From assembly GCF_000764305.2 (NCBI RefSeq), contig NW_025946499.1, positions 140,916 to 204,915 on the forward strand: DNA of 64,000 bases. Direction: 5' to 3'. Made by a program: the position numbers and the translations under genes. This document shows positions 10,377 through 23,342 of the stretch, piece after piece. Numbering within the stretch: the first letter of the stretch is position 1; each line of letters begins with the position of its first letter. This DNA is from Hyalella azteca. Its lineage: Eukaryota; Arthropoda; Malacostraca; Amphipoda; Hyalellidae. The notes below the pieces were generated by a model, which made no database searches, was not told where the DNA came from, and saw only the letters and a program-made list of their open reading frames with translations.

Positions 10377-11750
10377 CAACAAAATTACCCATCAAGATAT
10401 GTATGCGAGGCATCGAAGCCCGCCATGCATTGCGATGTCAAGTCAGGTATCTACTTAGAATAAAGCCATTTTTTAAGCCTCTAATTTGAAGTAAAAAACG
10501 GGCTTATTGGCCTTCTTCACCGTAAACCTTTCAATGAGATCGCGTGTGAAAATTGCATGGCTTTAGTAATAGATTGATTTTTACTGCCGTAAAAATCAAC
10601 GTTAAAAAATTTTTTGGCCCAGGCTCCCCTTGGGCAAAAATTGAGGGGGACTAATAAAAAAGTTTTTGAATTACAAATGATTCTCGCTAAAAATTTCATG
10701 AGTGTAAACTTTATGTCATTTTATTCAGCATGGTTTCATGTTTTCATGTATATAATTCAATTAATTTTACATCGCCAATGATTGATACAAAATGAGCTTG
10801 ATCGCGTTTTCTTTTTACCATAAATTTCATGTTCTTGAAAATAGTATCAGCGTAATTTTTATTATCTAACATCTTTTTCATGAAAAGTAATAGAATTAAA
10901 ATTTTTTAAATCTCGTTTACTGAAGCTTTCCCTCGCTGCCTTCCTCAGCTTCGTCAAAACATTTTGCTGACGCTGCTATTTTTTTAAGTAAAATCATGCA
11001 CAAAATTTAGCATTCGCGTGTTTTACACAATTTTCTGCGTCGATATCGTTTTTAGAATCTATGGTAATAAGAAGTGTGCGTATTTCTGCACAATATCTCT
11101 CCTCCTTCGCGATTTATGATGATTAATTTTTGCTTAGTTTATTTAAAAACTTTTTAAGTCATGAACGTAAATTTGTCGCTGTATATTTTATCGGTTCGAA
11201 TGATGAATTAATTGCCCTTTCCAACCGGTTAATTTAAAAATGATTAGCTCGTTTAAAAAAAGTCCGTTCTATCCCCCTACTACCATCTTCTATCCTTATC
11301 CTATTCCCTTCATCTATCCCCTATATATTACCTCTATATCCATACTCTACCCCACTCATCATCACTCTACCCCCACCCTTACCATTACTCTTAGCTAGTT
11401 TTTCCCTCCGTTTCCCATGTTTGTATAGAGGTTCTGATCTCCTCACTTGAACGGGCAAAATGCATTTTTTCGCGAACCTTGAATCGCATGGCAATTCCCA
11501 GATTCCTGATCCCGGTCTAGCATTCCCCAATGAGATTAAAAATAAATGAAGGTCGGGTCTGTTGAGAAACTTGCATCAGTGAAGGAACTTTGGCCAACGA
11601 AGGAATTTTAGTCAATAATGCATTTAAATTGGTAAAAAAATATTTAGTGAATTTAAAAAAACTTGAATGAGTGAAAAATAACTTTCCCACAGCTGCTTTA
11701 TCTCTCGCAACTGAACCGCCTCATACAACTGCCTCGATCTCCCTTAACTG
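10377..11750. other. Arm sequence with no recognisable gene
   Basis: Aligned with about 30,725-32,198 of the right arm. A pyrimidine-rich section at about 11,270-11,420 (TATCCCCTA and CTACCCC motifs) matches a purine-rich section at about 31,190-31,350. The A-run at 11,634-11,640 is the empty site for the right-arm HINE-like element. Confidence 0.6.
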
Positions 11751-11754
11751 AATT

Positions 11755-11862
11755 GTTACAACTGCCTCTACAACTGCCTCTACAACTGCCTCTACAACTG
11801 CCTCTACAACTGCCTCTACAACTGCCCCTACAACTGCCTCTACAACTGCCTCTACAACTACC
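11755..11862. repeat. 12-bp minisatellite, left arm copy (about 8-9 units)
   Basis: The unit is ACTGCCTCTACA, which reads on the minus strand as CRGS repeats. The right arm has about 13 less regular units at 30,516-30,690. Confidence 0.9.
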
Positions 11863-11864
11863 AT

Positions 11865-13995
11865 CTCGGTCAACCCTGCGCAACCTATAAGCGATCAAGC
11901 GATCAAGTTCCGCCTGATCCTCTTAAGTCATATTAGAAAGTTTCGATGGGCTTGACAATCGCTTAGTAAATGCCGGTTTTTACGCTTCTAATTTTGGGTG
12001 CTAAGCCGGCGAAATCTTAAGGAGCTTCCTTCAAGTTCCGACAAGCTTTGCTACAACTCACTTCAAAAGAATCAAGATACGCAATCATTGTGAATTATTG
12101 CGACAGTTCGCTTTATACATCAGGACGGATGGTCTGAACTTAGTTATTGTTCTTCCTGGCAGATTATTATGTTTTTTTATTATTGTTATTATTAATATTA
12201 ATACTATTATTTTATTTTCATTATTTTTTATTATTTTATTATTAATATTATTATTATTATCATAGTTATTATTAAAAATTATATTGATTATTATTTTCAG
12301 TCGTCAACGTTTCACCATCATTTAATCTTGTTCGTGCCATATTATTTACTTGTAATTATTGAATATTATTTACAAAAGCTTCGCTAATAAAATAATGATT
12401 TTAAAGTCATCGCCATAAAATTATGATTTTAAAAATCCCAGTCAAGAAATTTAGTTTTTTAATTTAACTGACACATACTTACCGGCACAGCGGCGAACCT
12501 AAGCATTTAAAAATTTCCTCCATCATCGTACGTATTTTAGCTTATAATATTCTTATATTTTTGCTGTACATAATGGCTCTAATGGACTCTTTTGCGCCTT
12601 GCGCTGGAAGTACTCAAGTTCATCTTAAGTAAATCAGAACTTACTAGATGTTAGTTAGGAATTAAGGTGATTATAAATTTTTTCCATATTTATATTAAAA
12701 TCAAAGTGTTCAATTTAAGATTGTTTTTTCTTCATGTGAATGCTATATTATATGCAAATTATATGCACAGACAATTATAGACATTAACATTTAATTAATT
12801 ATCGTCTTAGTGAACTGAAGCTGGAAATTAAATGTCTTCATTTTTTTATAATTGAATGAAACATATCTGAATTAAATCTTAGTAATGATTAATCAATCAA
12901 GAATAAATGTTCATGATTTGTGAGTAAACGCTTATGGTTAGACACATATGATGAGAAATTTTTTGAATAAAAATTCATGATACAATTCATAATAATGTAT
13001 ATTTGAAAACATTTGTAATATTTAGTTTGTAACATAAACCAAATGATTTATAATTTACAGAATTTTCCTGTTAGATTATCCTGTAACATGGATAATCTAA
13101 ACCTTAGTCGTGATGCTAAACTATGGCAAGACCTGTACGTATATCACGGTTAATTATTCGTTTATATTGTAATTATAACGGACTATAACCAATTATATTA
13201 TTCGTTAAATATTCGTGGTAATAAGTATATTTATATGCAAAAACATTGATACGCTGTTATATATTTGGAAATTATGAACAGACTACTTAAAAAGGTGCTT
13301 ATTTCAATTTGAATTTGACGGTGTAAAATTGATTGATGCGATCGTAAGTGGAAGCGAAGCAAGGAAGAAAAGACGCATTTGAAATAAAACTAATCGATAA
13401 TTTAATTGGACATTTCACCAAGATTATTTTTTAACAAATCTTTACTTGCGACTTCGTTTAATTTTAAATAACAAGCCTACCTAAATAAGCTGGATTCAAT
13501 TTTCGAAGAATTTGAGTCATTCTGCCCGATCATTATTCATTTAAATTAGATCAATTTTTAGAAACTCTTTACATCTTCATTAAACAAGTATATTTAATTA
13601 ATCATAACTAATTGTTTCCCCTAACGCGTAATATTGTCGTCATCAATAGATAAAATGATAGTTTACAATAGATAATGAAACGAGTATAATAAATATCACT
13701 CTCTAAACAGTCTTATTCTATTTAGCAATTAGTTAAAAATTCTACTCATTAGCACGATCAATAAAACTTTATATCCTATTTCACTTCTCATATAAGACCA
13801 TAAATCCTTCAGAAATTCTAAATTAATCTGAAAACGAACTAAAGGAAATAATTTTGATATACAGTAATATACTTCCACTTTTTTATGTCTATGTCAATCG
13901 TATTTCGTAGCACTGAAATAAAAATATTTCCCGATCACGTAATAGACGTTACAAGGAGCGATTTAATTAAGTAAGGCATTATTGACTCGCATAAT
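11865..13995. other. Arm sequence with AT-rich low-complexity patch
   Basis: Aligned with about 28,503-30,500 of the right arm. A (TTA)n/(ATT)n-like stretch lies at about 12,170-12,300. Its counterpart at about 30,160-30,215 is shorter. No gene is recognised. Confidence 0.6.
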
Positions 13996-13997
13996 CA

Positions 13998-14590
13998 TCT
14001 GTTCAGAACCGGCTCGCCACAATCGTTGCTGTTCAGAACCGACTCGCCACAATCGTTGCTGTTCAGAACCGACTCGCCACAATCGTTGCTGTTTAGAACC
14101 GGCTCGTTATAATCGCTGCTGTTCAGGACCGGCTCGTTACAATCGTTGCTGTTCAAAACCGGCTCGTCACAATAGTTGTTGTTCAGAACCGACTCGTCAC
14201 AATCGTTGCTGTTCAGAACCGGCTCGTTACAATAGTTGTTGTTCAGAACCGGTTCGTTATAATATCTTCTGTTCAAGACAGACTTGTCATAATCGTTGCT
14301 GGTCAAACCAGGCTTGTCATAGTGGTTGCTACTAAAAAAATCAATTATATCGTTTCTATTGAAAAAAATTCTTTTCAATTAAATGAGTGTTGCTTCTCAG
14401 TACAGTCTGTTCATAATTGCTGCTGCAGAAAAAAATCTCACAATCGCTGCTGTTAAAATGAGCCATGTTATAATCACTGCTGATGAATACATTCTTCCCA
14501 AATTTGCAGCTTCTCAAAACTGCCACCTCATAATCGTTGCTGTTGATTGCATAATCGTTACATTGTCTTCTTCTAATAAGAATATCTCAT
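13998..14590. repeat. 30-bp minisatellite, left arm copy (about 11 regular units plus decayed tail)
   Basis: From 13,998 to about 14,334 the unit is a GTTCAGAACCGGCTCG part joined to a CACAATCGTTGCT part, 30 bp in all. It keeps both strands open and gives ORFs of 117 and 127 codons with ten-residue periods (CCSEPTRHNR on plus, SNDCDEPVLN on minus). From 14,335 to 14,590 only degenerate copies of the CATAATCGTTGCTG half remain. The right-arm counterpart (about 27,155-27,830) is degenerate throughout, so the regular array is a left-arm expansion or homogenisation. I consider the ORFs repeat artefacts. Confidence 0.88.
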
Positions 14591-17500
14591 AAGAGAAACT
14601 CTTATGCATTTGCCAGCCCAAGCGAGGAGCTTAAAGAGACATTGTTTGCCCGACGCTGCATCAGAAACTTCACTACAGCCGTGGACGTAAAAAGTTGAAA
14701 CTATTATTCAGCGAGAGAAAAAAAGTGATGCAACGACTATCAATAATTCCCATGATTAGAAGCCATGAGAAACATTATTTAGATCGATGAGAAATCATAT
14801 ATTAAAATCTTTATGTAATTTCTCTGCACCACTCGTCCAAAAAACTTTATTGCTGTTAAAATTTTTGAACAAATATTTCTTTTAGTCAAGATTTTTTTAT
14901 TAACACGGCATAGTAATAGAGGCCGAAGACGAGATGTCTACCTTCATGTCCTTTTCAACTTACTTTGTTTTACAACCTGTACAAATTTTAGCCTCGGATC
15001 ACAGGAAAGTGCAGGTCTTTTATAACTCTTCAAAGAAAAGTATTTTGCCACCTGCCTTGTAAAAGAGGCATAAAAGCAGAAGTCATATTTTTTGAGAGTG
15101 GAGAGTATCTTTATGGAACTTTTTGTCGGTGAATTTTTTATATCAAGTTAAACACCAGCGTTTGAGCTAAACATAGTTTAGTTGTCTTGTTTTTTTTTTT
15201 GCAGCGTGTTATCTATTCGTGAAAATGTTCATTCAGGTGGACGAATAATATTCACTTGCCTATTTATGTGTTTCGTTATTTGGGTTGGACATAATGATAT
15301 ATTCATTTCTAATTTTACTCTCTCGCTCCCGCTATTTATTTGATCGAATGGAAAATCGGCTAGGCTATGGTAAGCTAATTTTTTCTGCTCAACTTTCGAA
15401 TGGGTCAAGAATGAAATAAGCGATCAGAAATTTAGGGAATTTCGTTTTCTTGAGTTAATAAAAGCCTTATAATAAAGTGAAAAGAAATATATTTTAGCTA
15501 TTTTATTATAATATATAAACATTTCCTGGTGAAAATATCGCAGATAACCAAAAACCGAGATTTTGTATACTAATGCACGACAAAGCCAAAAAAAAAATGA
15601 AACAATAGTAATAATAGCACGTCGGCAAAAAAACACGGTGTTCTCTCTCGCCCGAAAATATTTATTTGATAAAAGTTGTTTTACTGACGCATAAATGAAA
15701 TTCCAGTCTCAAAAATGCTTGGTTCTGCGAAAATGTAGTCAAGAAAATGCTATAGTAATCCAGACACTCATAAATGCGGGATTTTTCATGTTGTGCCGGG
15801 GATAAGCGCCTTATTTCTGTTTAGTGGATTAAGCCTTCAAAATTTTACGACCTTATGGGAAATATAGTGAATAAAGTGTGAGGTTTATGAAAGGTTGGAG
15901 AGGAAGAGGCCTTCGTTGTTAGCGTAAAAAATAGATTTTCACTAAATGCTAATGGAATACACCAAAAAAATGTCAAAATACGAGGTATGGAGAAATGTGC
16001 AAAGTAAGAATACTTTTTGTCACAAAATTAGTAAAATGGTTTGGGAAAATTAGTAGTTTATCGGTATTATTTTTGATAACAATCTTAAATTCAATATTAT
16101 CTGCAGAAAATAAATATTTATTGCCCACAAGTCATTTTAAACACTATTATAATTTGATAACTCTTCATATAGAATCGACTATCATTTTCAGTACCTTATG
16201 TGAAATAAATTTCAATTAATAATTAAACTGAGGTATACTGAGATTTAATTCCGACATAATTATTTAAATAAAGGAATTAAAATTCAGAGTTGAATGATTG
16301 ATGCAAATATGCTTCTTCATTTATAAATATTCTTCAGTAGTTTGATTGTTTCTACGTTATTACAAAAAAATAAACCACGAAACGTATATGCAAATTTTAA
16401 ACGTTTTGAATTAATTGTTTTTAAAATAATTATTTGCCAATTTTGGTTCCTAACCTAGAATGTTCACCATACTCAACTGAGATAATAAGCGAAAAATAGT
16501 TGTCGGAAAATGACTATAAGTTTCTAGTTCAGTAGCATGGCTCAAGCATTCGCTTCATTCCAATTTAGGAAACCAACAAAATTATTGGAAAATTCACCAT
16601 ACGATTGTTTACTGACATATTAAGTTATATGCATTTGAACTCATTGATGGACGTTACTCACAAGTCACTTGCTTTTATTTCATAATTGAAATACGTTTAT
16701 CTAGGAGGTGTTTTATGAAAGTCAGTACCAGTTCCATTTCCTTATTCGGGACTGTAAATAGACAATACTGCACTAAAGTTCAGAAGTTCTTATTTATCTT
16801 CAAGATAATCTCAAACATTATGGGTATCATGGATACCTCATCAGCGGCCATCTGATGGCCTCCGATGTGTCGTCTGAACTTTACAGGCCTCGTGTATTCA
16901 GAGACAAAATCTTAATAAAAACTTCCGTGGATTTTTGAACGATTTGCTCGCTAGCCTCGCAAGCCTCTTTGATATTCAGAGAGCGCCTCATAAACCATGG
17001 AGAGTATCGCAAGTTCAATTGCATGCACAATATAAGAAACCCAGTAACGCATCATAACATCGGTCCTATTTACTTCACTTCAACTTTAAGCGGTTTTATC
17101 GAGCTGTCCAGTCTTTGAGTTACCTCCAATTGGCCCAATAAAATAAGAGATTTGGATCCCGATGCTGGGGTTTAGTGGAATTTTTATTTATATTTTGTCA
17201 AGTTATTTGCATCGTTAAATTTGCTAGCTAAGAAAATTTGTGATATTATTCGCTATTTAACTAATAATTTTTTTGAACGTTTCCATTGTCACTTCAAGAT
17301 TTGAACAATCTATTTCTTAACGATTATTATAACCTATTACCTGATTAGCTTTTGTAACCGATGTTCATCAATGAAAGGCAAATGAAATACAACACACGAT
17401 GCTTCATCTTTTGTTTTTCTGTAAACTGTTAATATGTGGATTTTAATTCGAATTATGAATTAATATTTATTTCTTTACCAATTGTAATTTCTTGCAGACG

Positions 17501-18927
17501 ACCTCGTCATAAACAAAATTCGATATTTACTTTTGAAATACGACGATATTCGAAAATCTAGAACAGAACTCATTCTGTCACTTAAATATAAATAAAATCT
17601 CGCATGATAGCTTACTTACAATAATAAAAGGAATCTAATAATACTGAAATCACCCTATTATCAAAGATCTCATGGAAGATTTGGTCCTATAAGCAGACGA
17701 TTAGACGAAGCCGATGATCTATAAGGATCATGGAAGTGATCCTACCATTTGCAGGCAAGTAACGCGTCATTCCCGCAGAGATAGCAGGCTTTGGCCAGAG
17801 CGTGACTGGACTCCAATGAATACCTGTACCAGTTTCAAGATCCCGATATTTTTTACTAATACTACTTCATCATTTCAGGTTTTTTCTTTAGCTTTTTTAT
17901 TATATTCGGGCCTTTTTTTTCATTGTATTCGCGCCACTTTTTTTCATTCTGTCAAATAATTTCTTTACTTTTTTATTATGTTTACACCTCTTTTAAACAT
18001 TATTCTCTGCTCATTGCAGAAATCATTTATGTTTTGATGAAAAACTCTGATTAATTTTAATTATTTACGTTATAATTTACTCGTAATTATCAAGACATTC
18101 TATATCTTCGCAGCGCTTATTATTCCCTCTAAATTGTTTGATTTTAAAATTTTTGACTGGCGGTTTTTTTTTGTAACTTAACTCGCAGAAGTTTCATTTG
18201 TACGTTCTGATTCTATGATTACACTGTATCACATCTAATTTTACTGAAAAATTTCGAATTTTTTCGCTTTTCACTTAATTTTGCATTGATTAGATTATTT
18301 ATTTGATATTTTTATCCTAAATCTAGATATCAATAGAATTTTATTGATTTTTGTTATCGTTTCATATTCTTCGAATGATACGTCTGTTGATGAAAAAAAT
18401 CCTCAAAAATTAATCCCATTCATTTTTGTACCCTAGCTGAAACGTGTCGCTGATATAGAAAATGTGAAAATTTTCACATATCGCTGTGAAATTTTAAGAG
18501 AAAATTTTTCGCTATTCTCAGCGAGAATTATCTGCTCAAAAAATTATGATATTGATGCCTAAATTAATTTTTTAGTGAAAAAATAGCCCTCCATGCAATC
18601 AAAATTTGTGTCATGAACACTGCATTAGTAACTAATAAAATTTTACTCAAGTAACGCGATAAGAAAAACTTCCTCTGTCAGACTCGACCAAAAATGATCA
18701 TACGTCGCGGACGTACAAATTAAAACAAAAAATTGTCGCAAGTGGAAAGCATTTAATTGTTTGCTGAAAGAAATTTTGCAAATTAGGCCGTTTTGCGAGT
18801 CGGATGGACATTTGCTGCGGGGAAGGCAATAAATTTCCCCTATAAATGTCAAGCGTTTTAAGGGAAATTAGACTAGCACGACTGCTTCAAATTTGTGCGT
18901 CGTCCACCAAGCGCAATTAATGAAACT
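14591..18927. other. Innermost left-arm sequence, no recognisable gene
   Basis: Aligned with 21,008-27,150 apart from the right-arm insertions. It includes an A-run at 15,588-15,597 (the empty site of the right-arm HINE-like copy) and a 16-bp palindrome TGTGAAAATTTTCACA at about 18,469-18,484. Patches at 16,840-17,160, 17,650-17,830 and 18,700-18,927 are better conserved between arms than the rest. An 81-codon ORF at 17,714-17,959 shares its first 40 or so residues with a 101-codon minus-strand ORF at 23,621-23,926, after which the frames drift. I do not recognise the peptide and rate it weakly as coding. Confidence 0.55.
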
Positions 18928-21007
18928 CAGTGAAAGCAGCTTCTGTGTAAGTGTTGATTCTATTCAACGGAAACTACAGTGAAAGAACAAATTTACTAGC
19001 TAACTGGGAATTTCCTTTTACTGATGAAGTCCAGTAAAAGTAAATAAAGTATGCGAGAGGATACCATGACGCAGTGAATAACTATGCAAATTTTTACTGC
19101 AAAATAAGCATTCAGATGGAACTATTGGAAAATGAAATGAATCTCTAAATGAATACATACCTCTGAATATTTTAGCTCTAGGCACTCCCGATCCTTGGAA
19201 TTAAAAAAATAAATGTACCATCATTACTTCAAGTAAGCAGGAACAAGTCTTACAGGAACAGTTCTTATTAATAATTTTAATTTTATGCAGATGTTTTTCC
19301 TGCATAAGCTACATCTGAAACGCATTCCTGACACCCATTTAATTGAACAAGAGAAGATATTGACTGTATCCTAATTTTTATTTCGCCATTGCTTTTCAAC
19401 TTTGCATTGCAAATTTTCTTCTGTATTAAAATATTTAGCATTAAATTCGACCCAGGAAATGAATTTTAATTTACTTTGCGATGCTGATCGACCTATGAGT
19501 TTTAATATGAGATTTTATATAATGCAGTTGTGTTTTCTGTGAGTAGGTGAGATACTACTGAGAAATTTTCGTAAAGAATTTAAAAAAACCTAGATTGTCT
19601 ATTTTAGATGATTGAGTAATTTTACTCAATTATTTACTAAATAACTTTATTGATCTAAGGCACATTTTTTGGCCGGCCAGCTTTATTTGGCTCTCGAACA
19701 GCATAAATTTTCACATCATATTCAATTCTTTATATATACTACCAGCATAGTTAATGCTTATTTTCCGAACTATGAGGTCAAATCGCCAAATTTAGTCGAA
19801 ATTGCTGATTAAGTGCAAAAAAACTGAAAATAATATTATAATATTGATGATAATTTGGTAATTGTTTGAGATAATATTAAAATAAAAATAACATGGCTAG
19901 CGTAAAATTTCAAGGTGGTACTTATTTGTACGATAAATATTATCAGTTGACCGAATATTAGAATATTCGTTAATCAGTTTACTGAATATTAGGTTTGCGT
20001 TAGTTCTTTGAAAATTGAAGATATTAATTAATTTTTTGTGCCCTTGAGGGAATGTATTTATTTTACATGATTTTTATCATATATATTTCGCTAAATACTT
20101 CTTTCTTTATTCACAGAGGAAGACTCGTGGGTTAAGAAATGATACAATTAAATTTGAACTCGATGGCAAAATTTGTGAAGAATATTAGTGGAAATTCTGA
20201 GTTATACGCGATAGTCAAAGTCAACTTGATTATTGCATTGATTCATGTTTTTTTTATTTTTTAATCTGGGCAATTAAAAATATTCACTTCGAGATTTACA
20301 ATGAAAAATGGCCAAGATTTTCCCTTTTTCCGGAGTGACTTTATTCTGCAAAATATGTAAAATAATATCTCACAAATGAAATTAAATTCATTATTGAATT
20401 ATGTAGGATATCATAACTAACAGTTCTAAGGATTTCTTGAGCCTGTTCAACATACCTGCAGTTCAGACCCTGACATGTTCTCAATTTGAACTTTCTTATT
20501 CGATCAGCGGAGTTATGTTTGAGTTGCAAGATTGGCTCGGGTACCGAGATTGCTTTTCTGTTAGTGAACAAATAACGTGATTTATGTGAATAAATAATGC
20601 GTTATGTTCGGATAAATAATACGTTATATAATGCGTTATATAGTTAGTGAACAAATAATGTGTTATGTTCGGATAAATAATACGTTATGTAATGCGTTAT
20701 ATTGTCAGTGAACAAATAACGTGTTATGTTCGGATAAATAATACGTTATGTAATGCGTTATATAGTTAGTGAACAAATAACGCGTTATATGTGAATAAAC
20801 AATGCGTTATGTTCGGATAAATAATACGTGATATAATGCGTTATATAATACGGCACGTGTGAACCAATGTTACGTCGTGAGTAAAAATATAACATTTTCA
20901 ATGAACAAATATTGTTCATGAAGTCTTTTCGAAAACTTTCTATTTCTCGATGTAATTTCTCCGTTGCGCCTACTGCGTTTGCGACGTTATATGCTCTTTT
21001 AATGAGT
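18928..21007. other. Spacer between the palindrome arms
   Basis: Arm homology stops at AATGAAACTCA on both sides, leaving about 2.08 kb of unduplicated AT-rich sequence. It includes a 61-bp tandem array near its right end and a pair of short direct repeats around 19,938-19,993 that share GAATATTAG. No ORF longer than 84 codons occurs and no gene is recognisable. In a physical palindrome this would be the loop. Confidence 0.8.
20564..20865. repeat. 61-bp tandem array in the spacer
   Basis: GTGAACAAATAA recurs at 20,564, 20,647, 20,708 and 20,769; the last intervals are exactly 61 bp. Units contain GTTCGGATAAATAATACG and TAATGCGTTAT. Smaller internal repeats of the form AATAAT.CGTTAT make the units themselves composite. 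Confidence 0.87.
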
Positions 21008-21717
21008 TTCATTAATAACGCTTGGTGGACGACGCACAAATTAGAAGCAGTCGTGCTAGTCTAATTTCCCTTAAAACGCTTGACATTTATAGGGGAAATT
21101 TATTGCTTTCCCAGCAGCAAATGTCCATCCGACTCGCAAAACGGCCTAATTTGCAAAATTTCTTTCAGCAAACAATTAAATGCTTTTCACTTGTGACTAT
21201 ATTTTGTTTTAATTTGTACGTCCGCGACGAATGATCCTTTTTGGTCGAGTCTGACAGAGGAAGTAGTTTTCTTCTTGAGGTTTTTAAGTAAAATTGTATT
21301 AGTTACAAATGCAGTGCTCATGACATTAATTTTCATTGCATGGCGGGCCATTTTTTCACTATAAATTTATTTAGTCAACAACAATATAAATTTGTGATCA
21401 GATATTTCTTGCTGAGAACAGCGAAATTTTCCTTATGAGAATAATGACACGTCTCAGCCAGGGAACAAAAACGAATGAGCCTAATTTTGAGGGATTTTTT
21501 TTTCACCGACAGACGTATCATCCCTCGCCATTTATGCTATCAGCTGCTACTGTTTTGATTTTTCGTAAGATTTATCAACTGAACTGACAACGCTATATTC
21601 ACTAACTTTAGGCGATCCTTATATGAAACAACAACAGATTTCAATGCACCCACAAATCACAACAAGCACAATCTGACGAAGGCCTCCTGTACAGGTAATA
21701 TAATGTGGTTCAATAAT

Positions 21718-21890
21718 AAGATGTTGTCATCATTGCATTGCCATCGGGAATTAAGATGTTGCCATCATTGGATTGCCATCGGGAATTAAGATGTTGCCAT
21801 CATTGCATTGCCATCGGGAATTAAGATGATGCCATCATTGCATTGCCATCGGTAATTAAGATGTTGCCATCATTGGAAGATGCCCTCCAG
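21718..21890. repeat. 35-bp minisatellite (5 units)
   Basis: AAGATGTTG starts occur at 21,718, 21,753, 21,788, 21,823 and 21,858, exactly 35 bp apart. Units contain CCATCATTG and GCATTGCCATCGGGAATT. Near-identity of the units suggests recent expansion or homogenisation. The array lies wholly inside the right-only insertion. Confidence 0.93.
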
Positions 21891-22159
21891 AACTCTACGT
21901 CTGATTTAAAAAATACCCGAGTGTTACAACGAAAGGCAGCAGTGCTGAAGATATGATCGTGTTTAAACACAATTAGTTTGCCTTAACTTTGAAATCTGTA
22001 GTTCATCACCAAGTTTTTTCTTTGCATTTTGGTTTCTCATTGTGTTGTAATTAAAATTTTAACTTTTATTAATTAATTGCATATATGAATCAAAAACGGT
22101 TATTTTTGTCACAAGAGTCTTGTGGGAAAACATGCATTTATTTGGTGCCTTGGCCATAT

Positions 22160-22223
22160 GGGTCTAAGGCACATATATAATTGGTTCCTTAGACCCTTAT
22201 AGGTCACCTATGGATATAAGGGT
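22160..22223. other. Overlapping inverted repeats
   Basis: GGGTCTAAGG (22,160-22,169) pairs with CCTTAGACCC (22,187-22,196). ACCCTTATA (22,193-22,201) pairs with TATAAGGGT (22,215-22,223). The two hairpins share bases and so are alternative folds. A patch of CATGG/GTGAC-like short repeats follows to about 22,330. The function is unknown. Confidence 0.7.
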
Positions 22224-23342
22224 CCAGCGTAGACACATGGGCATGGGTGTCCCCATGGTGACTAATAGCTATTGTGAATCGTAGTGACCCATGGGTGAAT
22301 GTGACCTGTGGTGACTCATGGTCATAGGTTCATAAGTTACAAATGGCTAATTGGCTATTCTTTGCTAGGATGTTCTTTTCTTGCCATATTATTATGGTAA
22401 GCAGGTACTCCGTACCTGAATAATTCAAATCTCCCAAAGCAAATCTTTTATCTTAAAAATGATAATAATTTTTTTCCCTCTTTGATGAATTAATTTTAAG
22501 TCCCGCCGTATGTAACATTCGGATCCACTTGCAACGGCATTTTGAATGATTATGAGGATGACATATGTATAATTCATTCCAAATTTATGCGCCCAATGTT
22601 CATTTTAATTCACACTGAAAACTGGAATTTGATTGAGAAAAATTCGCAGAATCTGAAAAATTTACAGAAAAAATGTCTCCAGATATCCTAGTTTAGAGAA
22701 AATCAAATGAAATTAGCCAGTTAATGAGCTATGAGCTGCGTAGCACTAGAAAATTATATTACGAATTTTAGAAAAATTTACGTTTATTTCGGACCAAAAA
22801 GTTTTGTTGAAGTTTGTATGACTTTTTGAAAGACTTCGTCAACAATTGCATTTGTTTCATGGCGAATAAATTACGTTAACTTGCGATGAAAATTAGAAAG
22901 CTCCACTCTGATGGAAAAAATTGAATTAAATTTTTTGAATTTTTTCCATTTTATTTTATATTTTTATTCCGTGAGGAAAATTCAATGTAGGTAATAGACA
23001 AGAACTTTCACATGCTTTTTGATTCTCACTCAAGCTAGTACCAAAGATTTAAAATATAAAAGATTATCGGCAGAAATTAGAATAACAAATTACTAGAATT
23101 TTCCACCAGATGAGTCAGTAATAATGTTACCAAATTAAAGTAAAAAATGAATTCAATAATTCGTATGTTATTAGACATTATTCGTGAAACTTACTTCAAC
23201 ATGAGAGTTTAGATAAATGACCTGAAGTACTTGATTTTTAATGAAAGCGGCTGAAAATATTAAATTTAATAATGACCTGCAAACCTAAAAAGCCAAAACG
23301 TTCGAGTAATTTAAGTGCTGCCTTAAATTAGAATTCTTAAGC

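Larger units (their letters stand above)
112..18927 (+). repeat. Left arm of giant inverted duplication
   Basis: This 18.8-kb arm is present in reverse complement at about 21,008-41,803. Matching landmarks run the whole length: 112 with 41,803; 2,300-2,570 with 40,200-40,650; 4,100-4,560 with 38,180-38,640; 8,040 with 34,345; 11,750 with 30,690; 17,714 with 23,926; 18,927 with 21,008. Over a 117-bp stretch compared by eye (17,714-17,830 against 23,810-23,926) I count five substitutions and no gap; other stretches differ more. Short ORFs are not kept between the arms: the ones at 4,102 and at 38,637 on the minus strand share an end but are separated by frameshifts. The arm therefore appears non-coding. 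Boundaries are judged by eye to within a few tens of bases. Confidence 0.93.
21531..23342. other. Right-only insertion of about 1.8 kb
   Basis: The flanks CAGACGTATCAT (before) and CGAAAAATATGAAAC (after) adjoin one another in the left arm near 18,360-18,380. The inserted sequence is AT-rich and holds a 35-bp minisatellite (21,718-21,890), a hairpin-rich patch (22,150-22,330) with CATGG and GTGAC repeats, and otherwise featureless sequence. I see no terminal repeat, target duplication or ORF that would class it as a known element. A left-arm deletion is equally possible. Confidence 0.7.

Noticed and set aside
13982..14378. 117- and 127-codon ORFs with ten-residue repeats
   Set aside because: Overlapping on opposite strands and produced by a 30-bp array. 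The right-arm version is degenerate and interrupted.
17714..17959. Conserved ORF shared with 23,621-23,926
   Set aside because: About 40 residues are shared, but the remainder drifts out of frame between the arms. Conservation may be of DNA rather than protein.
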